Assembly: GCF_002234675.1 (NCBI RefSeq)
Contig: NC_019880.2
Coordinates: 13,071,756-13,135,755, forward strand
DNA length: 64,000 nucleotides
Direction: 5' to 3'
Source: Oryzias latipes
Lineage: Eukaryota; Chordata; Actinopteri; Beloniformes; Adrianichthyidae
Shown here one piece after another: positions 51,401 through 63,560 of the stretch. Under the pieces are notes generated by a model. That model saw nothing but the letters and a program-made list of their open reading frames with translations, had not been told where the DNA came from and did not search any database. The position numbers were made by a program, and so were the translations under genes. Position 1 is the first letter of the stretch. Each line of letters starts with the position of its first letter.

Positions 51401-54400
51401 TCTCATACATAACCCTTCGGGAAGAAAAGGGTGAGGGTTCCGGCTTCCCAAAGTCACACACGTCTTTTAGTGAATGGGCAGCCCCTTCCTCCTCTTCTTC
51501 CTCAAGCGAGTGGTCCTCAGCGCCCTCGTCATCCTCAGCCGTCACACGCTCGAGGATTGAATGGACTGCAGTGGGGTTCATCTTCAACACCACTCTGCAC
51601 AAAGAGTTGAAGGACTGAAGACGCTGCTGAACGGACACATAGGTTTGAGTTGTGTACACTTACCTTGGCCAGTCGAACTTCCCACTTTCAGATGTTGTCA
51701 TGTCTCCGTCCATAGTGTTGGATACTCGGAGAAAACAGGAAGCAGGTTCCTCTGGGTCCTCCTGGAACTTGCCTACATACAAAGAAATGATAAAGTTCAT
51801 TTATCAGCAGCCTTCAAATAAAAAGTTACAACTCAGAGTGCAGATGTGGAGGGGATATACCTTTAAGTTCTTTGAACGTGAGCTCCATTTTGGTTTGATC
51901 TGGTGAGTTACCACCCATGAACTCTATTTTAACCTCCAGGTCCTCCAGGTCCAGATAAAGTACTTCCTTCTGCAGGGACTTTTTGAACCAGGGCCCTCTT
52001 TCCTGATCTGAACGCAGATCAGGGATGGGAAAGCGCACTGCAAGGCCAAGCACTGGGGCATTTACCGTCAGTGACACGTGACAGCTGGAGGGTGTATGGG
52101 TGTCATCAAGGAAAACCTCAGTGAAGGCTTTGTGCTGCAAAAGGTTTTAAAAAAAAAAAAAAAGAGTTTTTTTTTTTGTATATTGAACTATTTAACATGG
52201 GATACAGCTGAAAGAATCATTTTATTAGTTTAAGGTCATTTAAGGTCATTGCAGGACAAGCTTGTATTTCCATTTTAAATTATCAATGGTCAGACAAAAT
52301 TTAGATGACAAATATATGTCTTATGCAGACTTATATGGATAATGCACTAAACAATTGATTAAAACAGTAAGACTGACCCCATTGAACCAAAACAATCACA
52401 AATAAAGGTTAGTCTAGCAAGCTAGAACTAACAATCTGCTTTGTGCACAAGCCCTATGAACCACTTTAAGCCCTGAGACGATCAGAGACAGATTTTCTGT
52501 AAATTTTCCAGATTAAAGACTAAACACTGTGAAGCGGTGTTTCAGATTTCTGCTGCTAAAACCTGGAAGAGTCCCTCTGAGGATGCTGAACAACCTTTTA
52601 TTCCTGTGCAGGATACAAATTATAGTTTTTAACTTGATTGTGGTAACTAAAAGTATTTTATCTGCAAATTCTTATTAGAATTGATTTAAAATGAGTTGTT
52701 CATTATACATTCAACTTCATGGTTTTAATTGTAATTGGGGCTGCACGGTGGCGCAGTGTTTAGCGCTCTCGTCTCAGCGAAACGGCACTGGTTCTATTGG
52801 TTACTCTAAAGCAGTAACCAGTTAACCTATGGGGTTAATTGGTTAGGGGTAGCTGCTTGTTTTGCAGCTAAACCTGCATCAGGTGTGTTCAGTCAACCAG
52901 AAACTGGGCTGATTCAATCCAGCTAATCAGCATCTACTGAAGCAGGGTTACCTGCAAAACAAGCAGGGCGCTAGCCCAGGAGGAAGAAGGTTGGTGACCC
53001 CTGCTCTAAAGTTTCACTAGGTGTGCATGTGTGAGTGTGTGTGATTGTGTGCCCTGCGACAGACTGGCAACCTGTTGAGGGTCTACCCTGCCTTCGCCCA
53101 AGAGTAGCTGGACCAGACTCCGGAAACCTCGTGACCCCGAAAAGGATACAGCGGGTTAAAAAAAAGGGATAGATAATTGTAATCGACCTCTATGTGGTTT
53201 TATTTAGTCTTTTAGTCCTGTAAAGTTCTAGAATTGACCCTGTATATGAATTATGCAGCCTTTTTTTTAAAAAACAACAACAAAAATATTCTTTTTCTCA
53301 ACATTGATTAGAATAAGTTTAATAAGATGTTTCTTACCAAACTAACGTGCTTATTGTAGGACGCATACATATGAGAGGCCATCATCTCTGTGGTAGCTAG
53401 TTTTTGAGGTTGGAGTAGTGAGTTAAGGCGGTCAACGATGCTGATGTCTAGCTCAGAGCGTACCGCGCCCAGCTCCACTTGGATCTCAGCCTTTCTTGGA
53501 ATGGTGCTGAGACGCACCTGGCCACCCTGACAGAGAAGTAAAGGCTTTAAAGTTTGTGTGCAGGACAAAAGAGAGGCATGAAAACAGTAAATGTTAGTCT
53601 CTGTGTTCACAGTGGATTCTCAAAAGCGGTTACCTGAGGGCCTCTGCGCTCAATCAGTTTGTAAAGCAGGTGAAGGCAAGCTGTACATGGAGCATCAGCA
53701 CTGGCTGTGGTGTCAAATGTGAGGAGCTGAAGTGTGACAAAAAAAAAATCTGCAGTGATTCCCTCTTAAAATCAAGCATGATTCATTATTCAGGTGTTTG
53801 CAGTGTTCATGCAACAATCGCGTTGCTTCTTTACAAACAAAACCAAAAACTATGTGCTCATGTCATTGATGCAAATCGAACCTCTGTATAATGGATTCCT
53901 CTTTGTGAGCCCCCAGCGACGGAATCAGAGGGAAACAGACACTCAACAAACTCCATATGTTGAAGATTGATGTCTGTGCTGAAAGTCCGCAGGCCGGACC
54001 CTTGGCAGTGCTCATACTGTATTTTTAAACCCTGACCAACAAACCTGGAAAAGAGAAAACATCAGACAGACTTGTTGACACGCTCAAATGAGAAACTTCT
54101 TAGGTCAGAAGCTTCAGCAGAAGGATTTTGAGAGAGTTGAAATCTACCTGAGATGATCCAAGGGGCAAGCCTGATTAAACAGCGATCGAGACTGAAGGAA
54201 AGCTTCTGAAGAAAGCTGGTCTGGGCCCAGCACGCTGAAGAAGTACGCAGCTATTGGACCGAGTGGGCTGGGAGCGGCGTGTGCCGGTGGAAGAGGGTCA
54301 ATATGGAGGACTGACACCACAAAGCTGCTCAGTGAAAACTTCAACACCAACTCTGGCCTTGACTCGTCTCCATGGGTTTTAGATGGATGAGCTACAACAG

Positions 54401-57400
54401 AAGAGTAAATGATAAAGCCAAGCTCTCCGCTTACAACATCTGAAGTTTGTCAATATAAAAAAAACCTACAGGTTTGTCTTGTTATCTTGTGTGCAAGTTG
54501 TGAATCCTGTGTCTTTGAAGACGTCTCGACATTCTGCTTTTCTCTTTGCCGAGGTACATCCATGTAGTCATCCCAAAGAGTCTGGAAAAACACAAAGAGC
54601 TATTACATAACACCGAACTCCACCTTATAAGAATTTTATAGTTAAAATAAAAAAAAAAAGATAAGACCTACAGCACTTTTTCCAGAAGGAGACTCTACTG
54701 GCGAAGGGGAGTAGTTACTGTTCAGTGACAAGTCCAAGTCAACGGTGGGCGGTTCACCCAAAGGAGGGAGGGATGACAGGCTATGAGACATGTCCATGTC
54801 AGCCATGGAGAAGAACACATCATCTACGTAAAATAAAGTAGAGCAAAAACAAATCATTGGAAATTGTTTGAATTATGCTCACAAATCATGAAAGCTACAA
54901 TTATTCTTCAGTAAGCAAGGTTTCAGTTCCAATTGAGTTTTAAGAGAGCATTCTTTCAACATGTGATGTATTTTCTTGTACCGTGGCCTATATTTCAGTC
55001 AACCACTGGTGGCAATGTGAAGTCCAAGCATGCAGGTGGCAATAAACTGGTAGTTTTTGGATGGCGGGAGGTCACAGGTCATTTACTGCTTCATTAGGTT
55101 TCAGTAGATTGCTACAATTTTGCAGGCTGTAGTGGTGCTTAGTATTCTTGCCTCACAGAAAAAAAGCCCTGGTTTGAATCCCTGCTGGGACCTTTCTGTG
55201 TGCATGATCTCTCAGTGCATGCGTGGGTTTTCTCCAGGAACGCTGCCTTCCTCCCACGATCCAAAAACAGACTTCATAGGTTAATTTAGTATTCTAATTA
55301 AGTATTCCCTAGGTCTGAGTGTGTGGTTGCATGGTCCTGCGACGGACTGGCGACCTGTTCAGGGTTTTCCACCAGCCCTGTGACCCCAAAATGGGATTTG
55401 GGGGGTTTAGAAGATGGATGGATGGCTACAATTTACCGTTATTATTTTCCTAACTTCACGTTATAAACTCCAAACTGGGTTTTTGAATTGCTGATCATCT
55501 TTATCTTTAATAAAGTGGAACGTAAACCCTAAAGCCTGTTTCACCTGAACAGAATCCTTGAAGTGATTCATTGTCTCCACCCACACCCAAAGGGAGATTA
55601 AAAATTTGAACAAGTCACGTATGCAAATCTTCCTTAGGTTAATTTTATGAGCATTTTAATGTTACAACAGAGCACTTAGTTCCCACCTCGACTTGACACA
55701 GTTCTAGTCGTCTGGCTTTCAAAGAGGTCAGAGTCTGTTCCCAGTCCAGCTGTGTCCTTCTTCAGACACCGATTCAGTTCCATATGGAGGCGATACTCAT
55801 CCTCTTGCTGCATAGGGCGACTTTTTCTATCCTTAGCCCATTCCTGTGCACCTTTACATAAAGGGAAGGGAAAAAAATGAATATTCAACTTTATTTTTAT
55901 AGCACTTTTCCTGCTAAAAAAACATCTCAAAGTAATTTACATTATACAATAAATAAGAGTAAGACAAAAAATAGTGGTTAAAATAGCAATAATAAAAATA
56001 CATAAAAACCTAACACACAACCCATAAATACCCTCAAAAGAAAATCAAGTTGATTATTAATAACAGTAATAAAATTAAATGAAAACATGTGGACATGTAA
56101 AAACAACATAAAAGCTATCCTAAAAAGATGAGTCATCAGTTTTTCTTAAAACCCTTCGCAGTGGATGAAGCCCTCAGTTCCTCAGGCAGGCTGTTTCACA
56201 GGCGAGGCCTGATATATATATTGACCATTTCTAAATCACCGTAATGACAACTACAGGATACTCACTTCCACCGGAAAAAGCTCCAAACAAACCAAGGAGC
56301 AGATGAACTTGTCGTGGGGACAGCAGAACCATCAGAGTATCAACGTGGGCAACAACATCCAGCTGATACATACAACAAAAAGTAATTAAAACAAATTAAC
56401 ACAACCAGTTGAACAAATGAACCATTTCATGAAATATACATTTATGTACCTTCGCTCCAGGCAGAGCCAGATTATTTTTCAGAGTGAGGGACAACTCAAT
56501 TTTACCGCTGAGGCTCCCGACTGGCACGGGCTGAAATGTGGTGGTGGAAGTCACTGGTTCTGTAAACTGTGGATGAGGCTCACAAATGATTTTTGGATTC
56601 CAACTTGGAGAAAGTTTTGGCTCAGTTTCCTACAAAACATGACGTCCGTTTAAAAGCGATTCACATGCCGTCTGTGTAAAATCCTGTCCTCACTAACCGT
56701 TGGAGTAGACGATGGTTTACAACTGCAAGACACATCGGAGAACTCGTCCCATAATACTGTGATTCCTTCCATCTGCACATTTTTATGAGCAAAAGTGGTT
56801 GGCTGATGCACGTTTACGCTTGAACTATCATCGCCTGTTTCATCGCAGTATGCAATCCTAAAAAAACAACCACAAATCAAAATAAGTACAATAAAAATCT
56901 GCATACAAACAAAAAACAGTGCATTCCTTACATCTAGTTATGTTCCTAATACAACTTACTTGCCGATTCGAATTTCGAGAGCAATTCCAGTTTTAGAATT
57001 TTCTGGAATGTGTTCGATCCTGAGAACAGTATCCACAAAAGTCACTCTGACTCTTCTCAGAACTGCAGGATAGAACCATTAAAAGGAATATTAACACATC
57101 ACAGGGCAGCTTATTCAAGAATACTTTAAGAATGGGTGGAACATACCTGTTTCTATTGTCTCTGCAAACTTCTCCAATCCCTCAAAAGGCTGAAAGCTTT
57201 CTCCCAAATCATCAGTGAGTTTCTGACTGAGGCATTCTTTGGCAAGCTGCATGCTACTTGTCATGAAACTGGACCAGCACATGGGCTCAATTCCAGATGC
57301 TATTGTAGTAGAACAAGTACAACAAACTGTTACATTCTATCTCGGCACAGCATTGGATGCAGAAGAACACTTTTTTATGCATATTGTTCTGGACAGACAA

Positions 57401-58085
57401 TATCTCCATACCCATTCTTGGCCTTGGCCTGAGCACCATCTCCAAACCCTTGACCTCAAGAGCACAGTTTTCCTGCAACAACGCTGCCCAAGGGACGGTT
57501 AAGGAAATAGTTTGGATAAATCCTGTGATCACCTCAAAAGGAGCATCCGCTGTCTCCAAGAGATCATTCAGGGACTGTAGAGTAAGAAATGATGTTAGCT
57601 TTTTTTAAGTTAATCTTTAATTAAACACACCTAAACAAAGTTAATATTGATTCAGTATAATTAAGACCATTATTTTTGGCATTTGCTCATTATGATGCAT
57701 GTACCAAAACCCAAACTAATAAGCTCTAAAAATGTAATGTTTCACAAGACATCTTTAAACAGAAACGAGGGAAATGTAAAAACATATATATTTTTTTGCA
57801 TTTAACAATAAAAAATAAGCTAGCATGACACATTGTTTGTGTGGGCTCTGTCTTTATATAAAAACAATAGAGCTTTCTGTGTGTGCATAGACTACAATCA
57901 AAGATTGATAGAGCAGAACATACCCATGTGTCCAGAGGAACTTGGGCCAGAGATCCAGTCCCTTGATACAGATCAAGACTGAGCTGATCCAAGCTGAGCT
58001 TTTCCTGCAGAAAGTTGCCTAGATACCGATGCAAAAGGTACCTGCAGGCACGCTTCTTAATGGATTCAGAAAATGGCCACGGCAT
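42436..58085 (-). CDS. ATG2B: ATG2B, autophagy lipid-transfer protein (complete, 42 exons)
   Basis: Rod-shaped bulk lipid-transfer protein feeding the growing autophagosome from the ER; works with WIPI and ATG9 proteins and also acts at lipid droplets (family knowledge). Forty-two exons, transcript order (upper-lower): 58085-57924, 57574-57412, 57299-57147, 57062-56960, 56857-56698, 56629-56450, 56362-56266, 55851-55687, 54823-54672, 54581-54470, 54391-54148, 54044-53882, 53726-53634, 53526-53338, 52134-51861, 51772-51664, 51594-51393, 49590-49448, 49254-49097, 49015-48843, 48764-48614, 48536-48334, 47605-47525, 47404-47298, 47215-47123, 47042-46972, 46902-46826, 46745-46575, 46481-46349, 46160-45961, 45872-45643, 45562-45445, 45362-45171, 45097-44996, 44906-44828, 44746-44530, 44445-44376, 44291-44209, 43948-43827, 43147-42993, 42907-42758, 42666-42436. 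Total 2076 residues; human 2078. MPWPFSESIKKRACRYLL opens the chorein-type N-terminus. The GABARAP-binding motif FCIL is at about residues 1483-1486. The C-terminal region includes DLVWLPIEQYRKDGRIVRGF. Confidence 0.97.
49591..51392. other. Largest ATG2B intron (intron 17)
   Basis: A 1.8-kb intron. The part 49.7-49.9 kb has higher GC and a 90-residue chance ORF with no domain. The part 50.4-50.7 kb ends in AATAAATATATTTAAACATC, which could be the decayed tail of a retroelement, but I cannot name it. Nothing else is recognisable. Confidence 0.45.
52736..53173 (+). mobile_element. tRNA-derived SINE split by a later insertion
   Basis: Starts GGGGCTGCACGGTGGCGCAG (A-box TGGCGCAGTGTTTAGCGC), carries the family blocks 'TGTGTGCCCTGCGACAGACT' and 'CTCGTGACCCCGAAAAGGAT', and ends in an A-rich tail. 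Both sides have the 10-bp duplication TAATTGTAAT (52726-52735 and 53174-53183). The element at 52812-53003 was inserted into it afterwards. It lies in the ATG2B intron between exons 14 and 15. Confidence 0.85.
52812..53003. mobile_element. hAT (Charlie-like) MITE nested in a SINE
   Basis: A 192-bp element starting CAGTAACC and ending GGTGACCCCTG (reverse complement CAGGGGTCACC), flanked by a perfect 8-bp duplication CTCTAAAG at 52804-52811 and 53004-53011. CAG ends and an 8-bp duplication are hAT hallmarks. Removing it restores a continuous SINE. Confidence 0.85.
55121..55423 (+). mobile_element. tRNA-derived SINE in ATG2B intron 8
   Basis: A 303-bp copy with A-box-like 'TAGTGGTGCTTAGTATTC', B-box GGTTTGAATCC, the block 'TCCTTCCTCCCA'-like sequence, 'CTGCGACGGACTGGCGACCT' and a GATGGATG tail. 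Flanked on both sides by the 10-bp duplication GCTACAATTT (55111-55120 and 55424-55433), so the boundaries are exact. Confidence 0.85.
55868..56215. repeat. Degenerate dispersed teleost repeat
   Basis: The stretch runs from 'TTTATTTTTATAGCACTTTT' through A-rich sequence to 'AGGCAGGCTGTTTCACAGGC'. These blocks recur, in my recollection, in a common fish interspersed repeat ('TATATAGCAC...' to '...CAGACTATTCCACAG'). No end repeats are visible. It sits in the intron between ATG2B exons 7 and 8. Confidence 0.45.
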
Positions 58086-59737
58086 TATTATTTTTTTGTT
58101 GAGTTGGTGAGTGTAGACAGACACAAAAAAGGTCTGGAAGCTTTGTAGCAGAAGTGTTTCTGTTTTTGGGCAGGTAAAAGTCAATCCCTCATGTTACAGT
58201 TGTTTCATCCAGATGACTTGAAGTTATTGAAAGACAGCGAGTTCAAACATCTTTCGTATCCCAGAGTGAGGGACACTTTTGAGGATGATTTAAACGTCAA
58301 AGATGTGTCTTGGTTGGAATCCAGTTTGATACACCTATAAACAAGACACATATGAAGTGTACCGCCATGTAATTTGACACGAAAACATGTGACTTTCAGT
58401 TTCAAAACACATGATGAGCATGACAGTAGTAAATAAGTAATCTGTAGAGTAAGCGAGGCTGATCAAGATTTAGACAGCAGCAGATATTGACTATTCGGCG
58501 AATATATTTGGTGCAATTTACAAAATGAACTTCACACACTTCATCTGCGTAGTAGTGTTAGTAATGCACACGTTTTCAAACAGTTTAATTTATGGCCATG
58601 TCGTGCTGATGAAATAACACTTAATAATCTGCCATAAAGTCACCAATTTCCGTACGACTGTAGTTATTTTAAAGTACGCAATCATGATAATAAGTATTAG
58701 TACAAAATACGCCCTGACTTCTGACCAGACAAAGGCATGTCATTGTAAAGCTAACTAGCTGGCTAGCATGTGGAAGCTCTTCTTCCATTGACAGAGTAAA
58801 GCAACATTAGCACAACCAGCTAACGACAGGCTAAAGCTGTAGCACGCTAGCCTATAATCCAACATTTGTCAGTTAGCATCCCATGGTCTTCAAAATTACA
58901 CTACAATACATTAAAAAGCACACATATCATCCAAATCGTCTTACATTGAAGAGTTAGCAGGTAGAAATATTATAGTGAGGTAGCATCTAAATTACGTTCT
59001 GACTGAGTTGTTTACAAACACTTTCATGACTCCGCAACCAATTGAAGCCGCCTTCGCGATAACTTGGAAGAAGCAAGCATTCCCCAGCAGACAAGTCACA
59101 CGTTCATGTATTTGCATTTTCGAAACAAAAAGTTTTTAAAATATGGTTTCCTATTTAAAATCATTTATTTAAATATGGTGTTATTATTTTGATATTTATT
59201 TTATTGTATTTAAAGTTTTTTTAAAGAGAGACTGTTTTACCATATGCCAGTAAATGCATCAAATCCTAACTACCCCCCCCCCATTGAAAATCATTTTAAA
59301 ATTAAAAACATATATAAATACTTGAATCCAAATGTCAATATTTCTACATTAAAAACCCCATTTCCAAAGGACGTTTCTTAAAAACATTTACATTATTTTT
59401 GTACGTTTTATTTGTTTTGTTTTAGACAATATCAATAAAGTTTTGGAATAAAAAAAAAGGATTCCATAGCTTGTAGATCGGTACTATGCCAACCGGACGT
59501 GTTTTGGTTTTAAATGTGAGTTAACCAGGGTTATTTCGGAAAGTAAACAAGCAAAAACTACAGGGGAAAGAGCACAATAGTAAGGTGTGCAAAACTGATC
59601 AATTTCGTCGCACTGTAATCAGATTTATACAACAACGTGGGAGGAAAAGCGATTCTCTTGACGAGCCCTCGTCCGTCCACATAGAAGCTCGGGGCGGACT
59701 GGAAGCTTACGAGGCGGAAGAATAGAGCAGCTGGGCG
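58086..59737. promoter_or_regulatory. ATG2B/GSKIP head-to-head 5' region
   Basis: The ATG2B leader and promoter lie on the minus strand above 58085. On the plus strand a GC-rich stretch near 59650-59737 ends in a good splice donor (GCG|GTGAGT at 59738), a likely first non-coding exon of GSKIP. The two genes therefore diverge from about 59 kb, as in human. The interval 59.1-59.5 kb is AT-rich with no exon. Confidence 0.5.
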
Positions 59738-60949
59738 GTGAGTGGAAAAACAATCTTATTGCATTTGTAATTGTGTGTTAATATCTCTTGTTTAAAGTCA
59801 CGTGTAATATTGACGTTCTAAATTCAATCACCGTTGTGCAACTGCAAGATTCGTTCATTTTGTCATTGTTCCGAGTTTAAGTTAATTTACCTACAGTTTA
59901 TAAATATATATATATATATATATAACCACACGCGGACGGATAACTGATTCAAGTTATTTGCTTAAAATCTACATTTTAATGCAGTTTTGTTGGATTTTGT
60001 TTACGAACGTCAGCTTTGATCAGCACTTCCTAAATCATCCTGAAGATGTCGCTGTTTCACCTTATGTGAAAATGTAAAAATGTGCAGACACGATTATATT
60101 TATGAAATGTCACTCACGCCTTAATTGTACAGTCATTACAATATAATAGATAGGACTTTTACATTAGTGTTTTATAATGGACAAAAGTGTAATAAATAAT
60201 GCACCCAAGCATGCAGGCGTGTTCCAAGAACAATTAAAAGAATGGCCCCAAAATGTCAGGTGATTTTTTATTTATTTATTTTTTTACTTTGTGGGAATAA
60301 TTTAGGAAAACTCTTTCATGTTACAACATGACTTCATGAACAGATAATCAACCTTAAGGTGGAAGAACCTGACTGTACTGCACTGTGTCCTAACTCAACA
60401 TAAATCCAGATGCATGTTAAGTAGACTCTTTTTCAAAAACAGCCTTTTGATCAGCTGCTTAAACCTAAGACAACAGTATTTGACCTTTTTCCTCTTTTTA
60501 TAAAAAAAATGTCATTGTACAGTGACACTCTCTAAAAACCAGAAGTGAGAGCAGCTGACAGTCCAAAATAAGACACTGAACTGCTTAGCAACACAAGGAA
60601 GTTCAGTCAAAACATAAGTATGTTCTTACTTTAAAAGGTATGTTTCGTGTAAAGGGGTCTTTTTTTGTACACTAATGCTTATAGAATCCATAATTTTGTA
60701 CTTGTGTGATACTGTTGGGGTTCTAAAATGTCGGCTAAAAAATCAGAAAAGATAAAATGCTCGTTTTGCCTCCAAAAAAGGATTTACAATTAAAACAATC
60801 AGGAAGAAGAATTTGCTTTTTCAAGCTTCTCTTTTCTTTATAACTACATAATGCCATTTATATGTGAGTTATAAAGTTATAAAAGGCCTAAACCATTTTA
60901 TTCTTAAGCCTTTTATAGTAAAAAATATCCATGTATATGATAATATATG

Positions 60950-61865
60950 ACCTTTGGCACAAAGACAGACACAATTTTTAATGAAGTATAAGTTATTTTC
61001 CAGTCTTTTTTTCGACAACCATTTCATGACGTCATCCTAGAGTTGGCCTCGACAGCATGTCTGCGTCTCACCCACGAAAACAAACAACAAGTAAACTTTT
61101 GCCAAGATGGATATGCATTAGGGCTGCACGATATGAAGAAAACTCGCGATATGCAATATTAGTAATTAATATTGCGACAACGATATAATTTGCGGTATAT
61201 AAACAATTAGCAAAACAACCAAAAATATTATTCCCATTCCATTACAACAGCTTAAAGATTATACTACAAATGACCCTTATTGACATAGGAGGCGAACATA
61301 CAACATAATAGGGCGCCATCCGATTAGTTAACAACGTGAAGGGGTCCATCTGATTGGTCAAATGCAGAAAGAGATTCTTTCAATCCATTAAACACTTCAA
61401 GCTGCCATTAGATTGTTTGGCCACCTCTAAGGTAACCATTTATTGCAAATTTGCTATCTTTTGCGATATGCATATTGCACAGCTTGATATTGCGATAACA
61501 ATAAATTTGCTGTATATTGTGCAGGCCTAATATGCATATATATATATATATATATATACGCATTTTTGCGAAACACTGCTAGGTCCGGGGAGAAAGTGTG
61601 TGTTAACCTGTGGGCGGTGCTGTCAGCGCAGACTCTTCCTGGAAGGGGCTGTTCTCTTATCTACATCACAATGTGAGAACCCAATCAATTTCTTGGGTTG
61701 GGAGGAGCTGGTGCACAAAGCGCAGGTTTTTGGGCTGAATTCTCTGAAATGTGTGAACAGATCAAAATACCACCTTTGGGGTTGGTGTTTTTGTGAGAAA
61801 TTAATATTACAATACACTTAAAAGTTAAAAAAAAATGATTTTGCATAGTATAGGCCCTTTAAATA
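60950..61865. repeat. Older dispersed repeat containing a hAT MITE
   Basis: Sequence on both sides of the hAT element at 61119-61529 ('ATGACGTCATCC', 'AAGATGGATATGCAT' on the left; 'GTGGGCGGTGCTGTCAGCGC', 'CCTGGAAGGGGCTG', 'GCATAGTATAGGCCCTTTAA' on the right) reads to me as one common teleost repeat interrupted by it. Limits are approximate; the identification is from memory. Confidence 0.45.
61119..61529. mobile_element. hAT-like MITE with perfect 8-bp target duplication
   Basis: A 411-bp element with inverted ends TAGGGCTGCACGATAT and ATATTGTGCAGGCCTA, flanked by ATATGCAT at 61111-61118 and 61530-61537. The interior is AT-rich with repeated 'GCGATAT' words and no transposase. The right flank runs into an (AT)n tract at 61536-61558. 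Confidence 0.85.
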
Positions 61866-62439
61866 TTCTCCCTGGACAACATTTGCCAAACTGCAAATTT
61901 TAGTAATCAGTTTTAGTAATCCCTCATTTAAGCAGATTATGGAGACATTTAGGTTGAACTAGGTGTCTTTGCCACGATCTTATTACTTTTTTGGTTTGCT
62001 CTTTACTTAAAACATGAGTCACTGCATTATGATTTTCAAGCATTTGCTGACTCATAGCTCTAAAAAGGCCTGCTGCCTATGGCAGGCTATTTTAACATTA
62101 AAAAGCTAAGTTTGACTATCCGGAATTAACATTGTAGATATCACCGACGTATAGCTGCCAGTGTTTCAATGTGTGACTTAACTTCCGCTTGTGGTCATTT
62201 GGTTTGGGTAGTATTGTTTGCTTCGGTGGGCGAGAAATCCTTTCTCTGTAGGGACTTTATAATCTTTTGATCTATTGTAAAAGCTTTCCCAGTGGTGTTT
62301 TAATTATGATTGTGCTGTTTTTAGTTATATTTCTAAAAATAAAGAAATAAATAAAAAAATAAAAAAATCCTGTTTTCTAAGACATTGTTTCTGCAGAGCA
62401 GTAGTAGTTCATCAGAAATTTGTCTTTGAATTGGGTGCG

Positions 62440-62905
62440 GGACCCTTGGCGCTAAGCAACTCCGCCCCCCTTCTCGTTAGTGAGAGCTCTTTGTTTACAC
62501 GTTCTCTCGCTAGTTTACAACCCCTCATACCCCCACCCTAACATCACCAGTGCAACATGAATGATGAGGAATATTTGAGCTGTCCAGCCGGACAGTTTTG
62601 ATCCGGATACCAGCTCAGGCGATATAAATGAAGACGTATGTGGATCCTGTTGTCTACAAGTGGATACATCAGAATGAAGCAGAGCAGGGAGCTTGTGGCT
62701 CACTCAGTGTGTTTTCTATGTTACAAATGTCCTCTTTTTCAAATGGTATTCTTTCATCTGCTCCTTATTCACAATAATTTAAATAAAGATATACTCAGAA
62801 ATGCAATTTTAAGCTTAACTTATAGTCCTACATCTTCAGAAAAATGTAACAAGAACATGTTACAAACCCCCAAAACACACTATTTTTTGGAGTGAGTCTT
62901 TAACT
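62440..62905 (+). repeat. Unnamed dispersed repeat, copy A (GSKIP 5' intron)
   Basis: About 465 bases that align by eye with 23925-24260 on the opposite strand (see copy B). From left to right: 'CGCTAAGCAACTCCGCCCCC', 'TCGCTAGTTTACAACCCCTC', 'CCAGTGCAACATGAATGATG', 'AATTTTAAGCTTAACTTATA' and the end 'GGAGTGAGTCTTTAAC'. There is no coding potential and no clear end repeats. Confidence 0.6.
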
Positions 62906-63560
62906 TTTTGTTATACCATGGTCCGGATGAACACTCGATTCTGATTGGCTGCTGGGTGTGTGTTAAAACCTGATAACCGCACCGGTGAAAAAAGAAGTTC
63001 CGGTCACCTAGCTTAAATTTTTTGTATCACTGCGCCGGCTTCTTTAAAGCAACCTTTTGCTTTATCATTTGGAGAAAAACAAGCGGTAAGAGGTGAACTT
63101 TCTCTCTAAACTTATGCTTTAATCAACACATCGGAAAGATCAGCATATATATACACTTCGTCGGCCATTAACCCTTACACAAACTGTCAGGATCCTCAGG
63201 TCCTGGCATCTTCAAGTCCAAACCACCAAACTACCACCAGTGTCAGAAGATATCTGCCTGTTTTGCATGGTCTGCATTTCACTTCTGTCATGTGACAAAA
63301 CCTCCAAGAATTCATATCATAACTTGACTGTAAAACTTTACAACAACCCTGGGTTCCATCTTTTACAAGCATTTTGGTGAAATAAAGCACATTGCATTTT
63401 CCTGGATGTCTGCTTGGAAAGTCAGCAGAAAGTAAAGGTTCCTAAGGTAAAGGTTAATAATGGCAAATGCAGCTTGCTTTAATCAGGAAAGACTAATTAC
63501 TGCAACCAATTCAGGAGGCATCGGTGTGTTGTTCACTAATACTGTTGTAATGTGTTGCAG

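Noticed and set aside
59905-59925. (TA)n tract as a special structure
   Set aside because: A simple dinucleotide run of ordinary length with nothing else around it.
61600-61821. Open frames on both strands near 61.7 kb
   Set aside because: They fall in a dispersed teleost repeat.
62930-63095. CCAAT-bearing, GC-richer stretch with a GTAAGA donor as an alternative GSKIP promoter and exon
   Set aside because: It directly follows a dispersed repeat and may be repeat-der­ived itself; without transcript data I do not call an exon.
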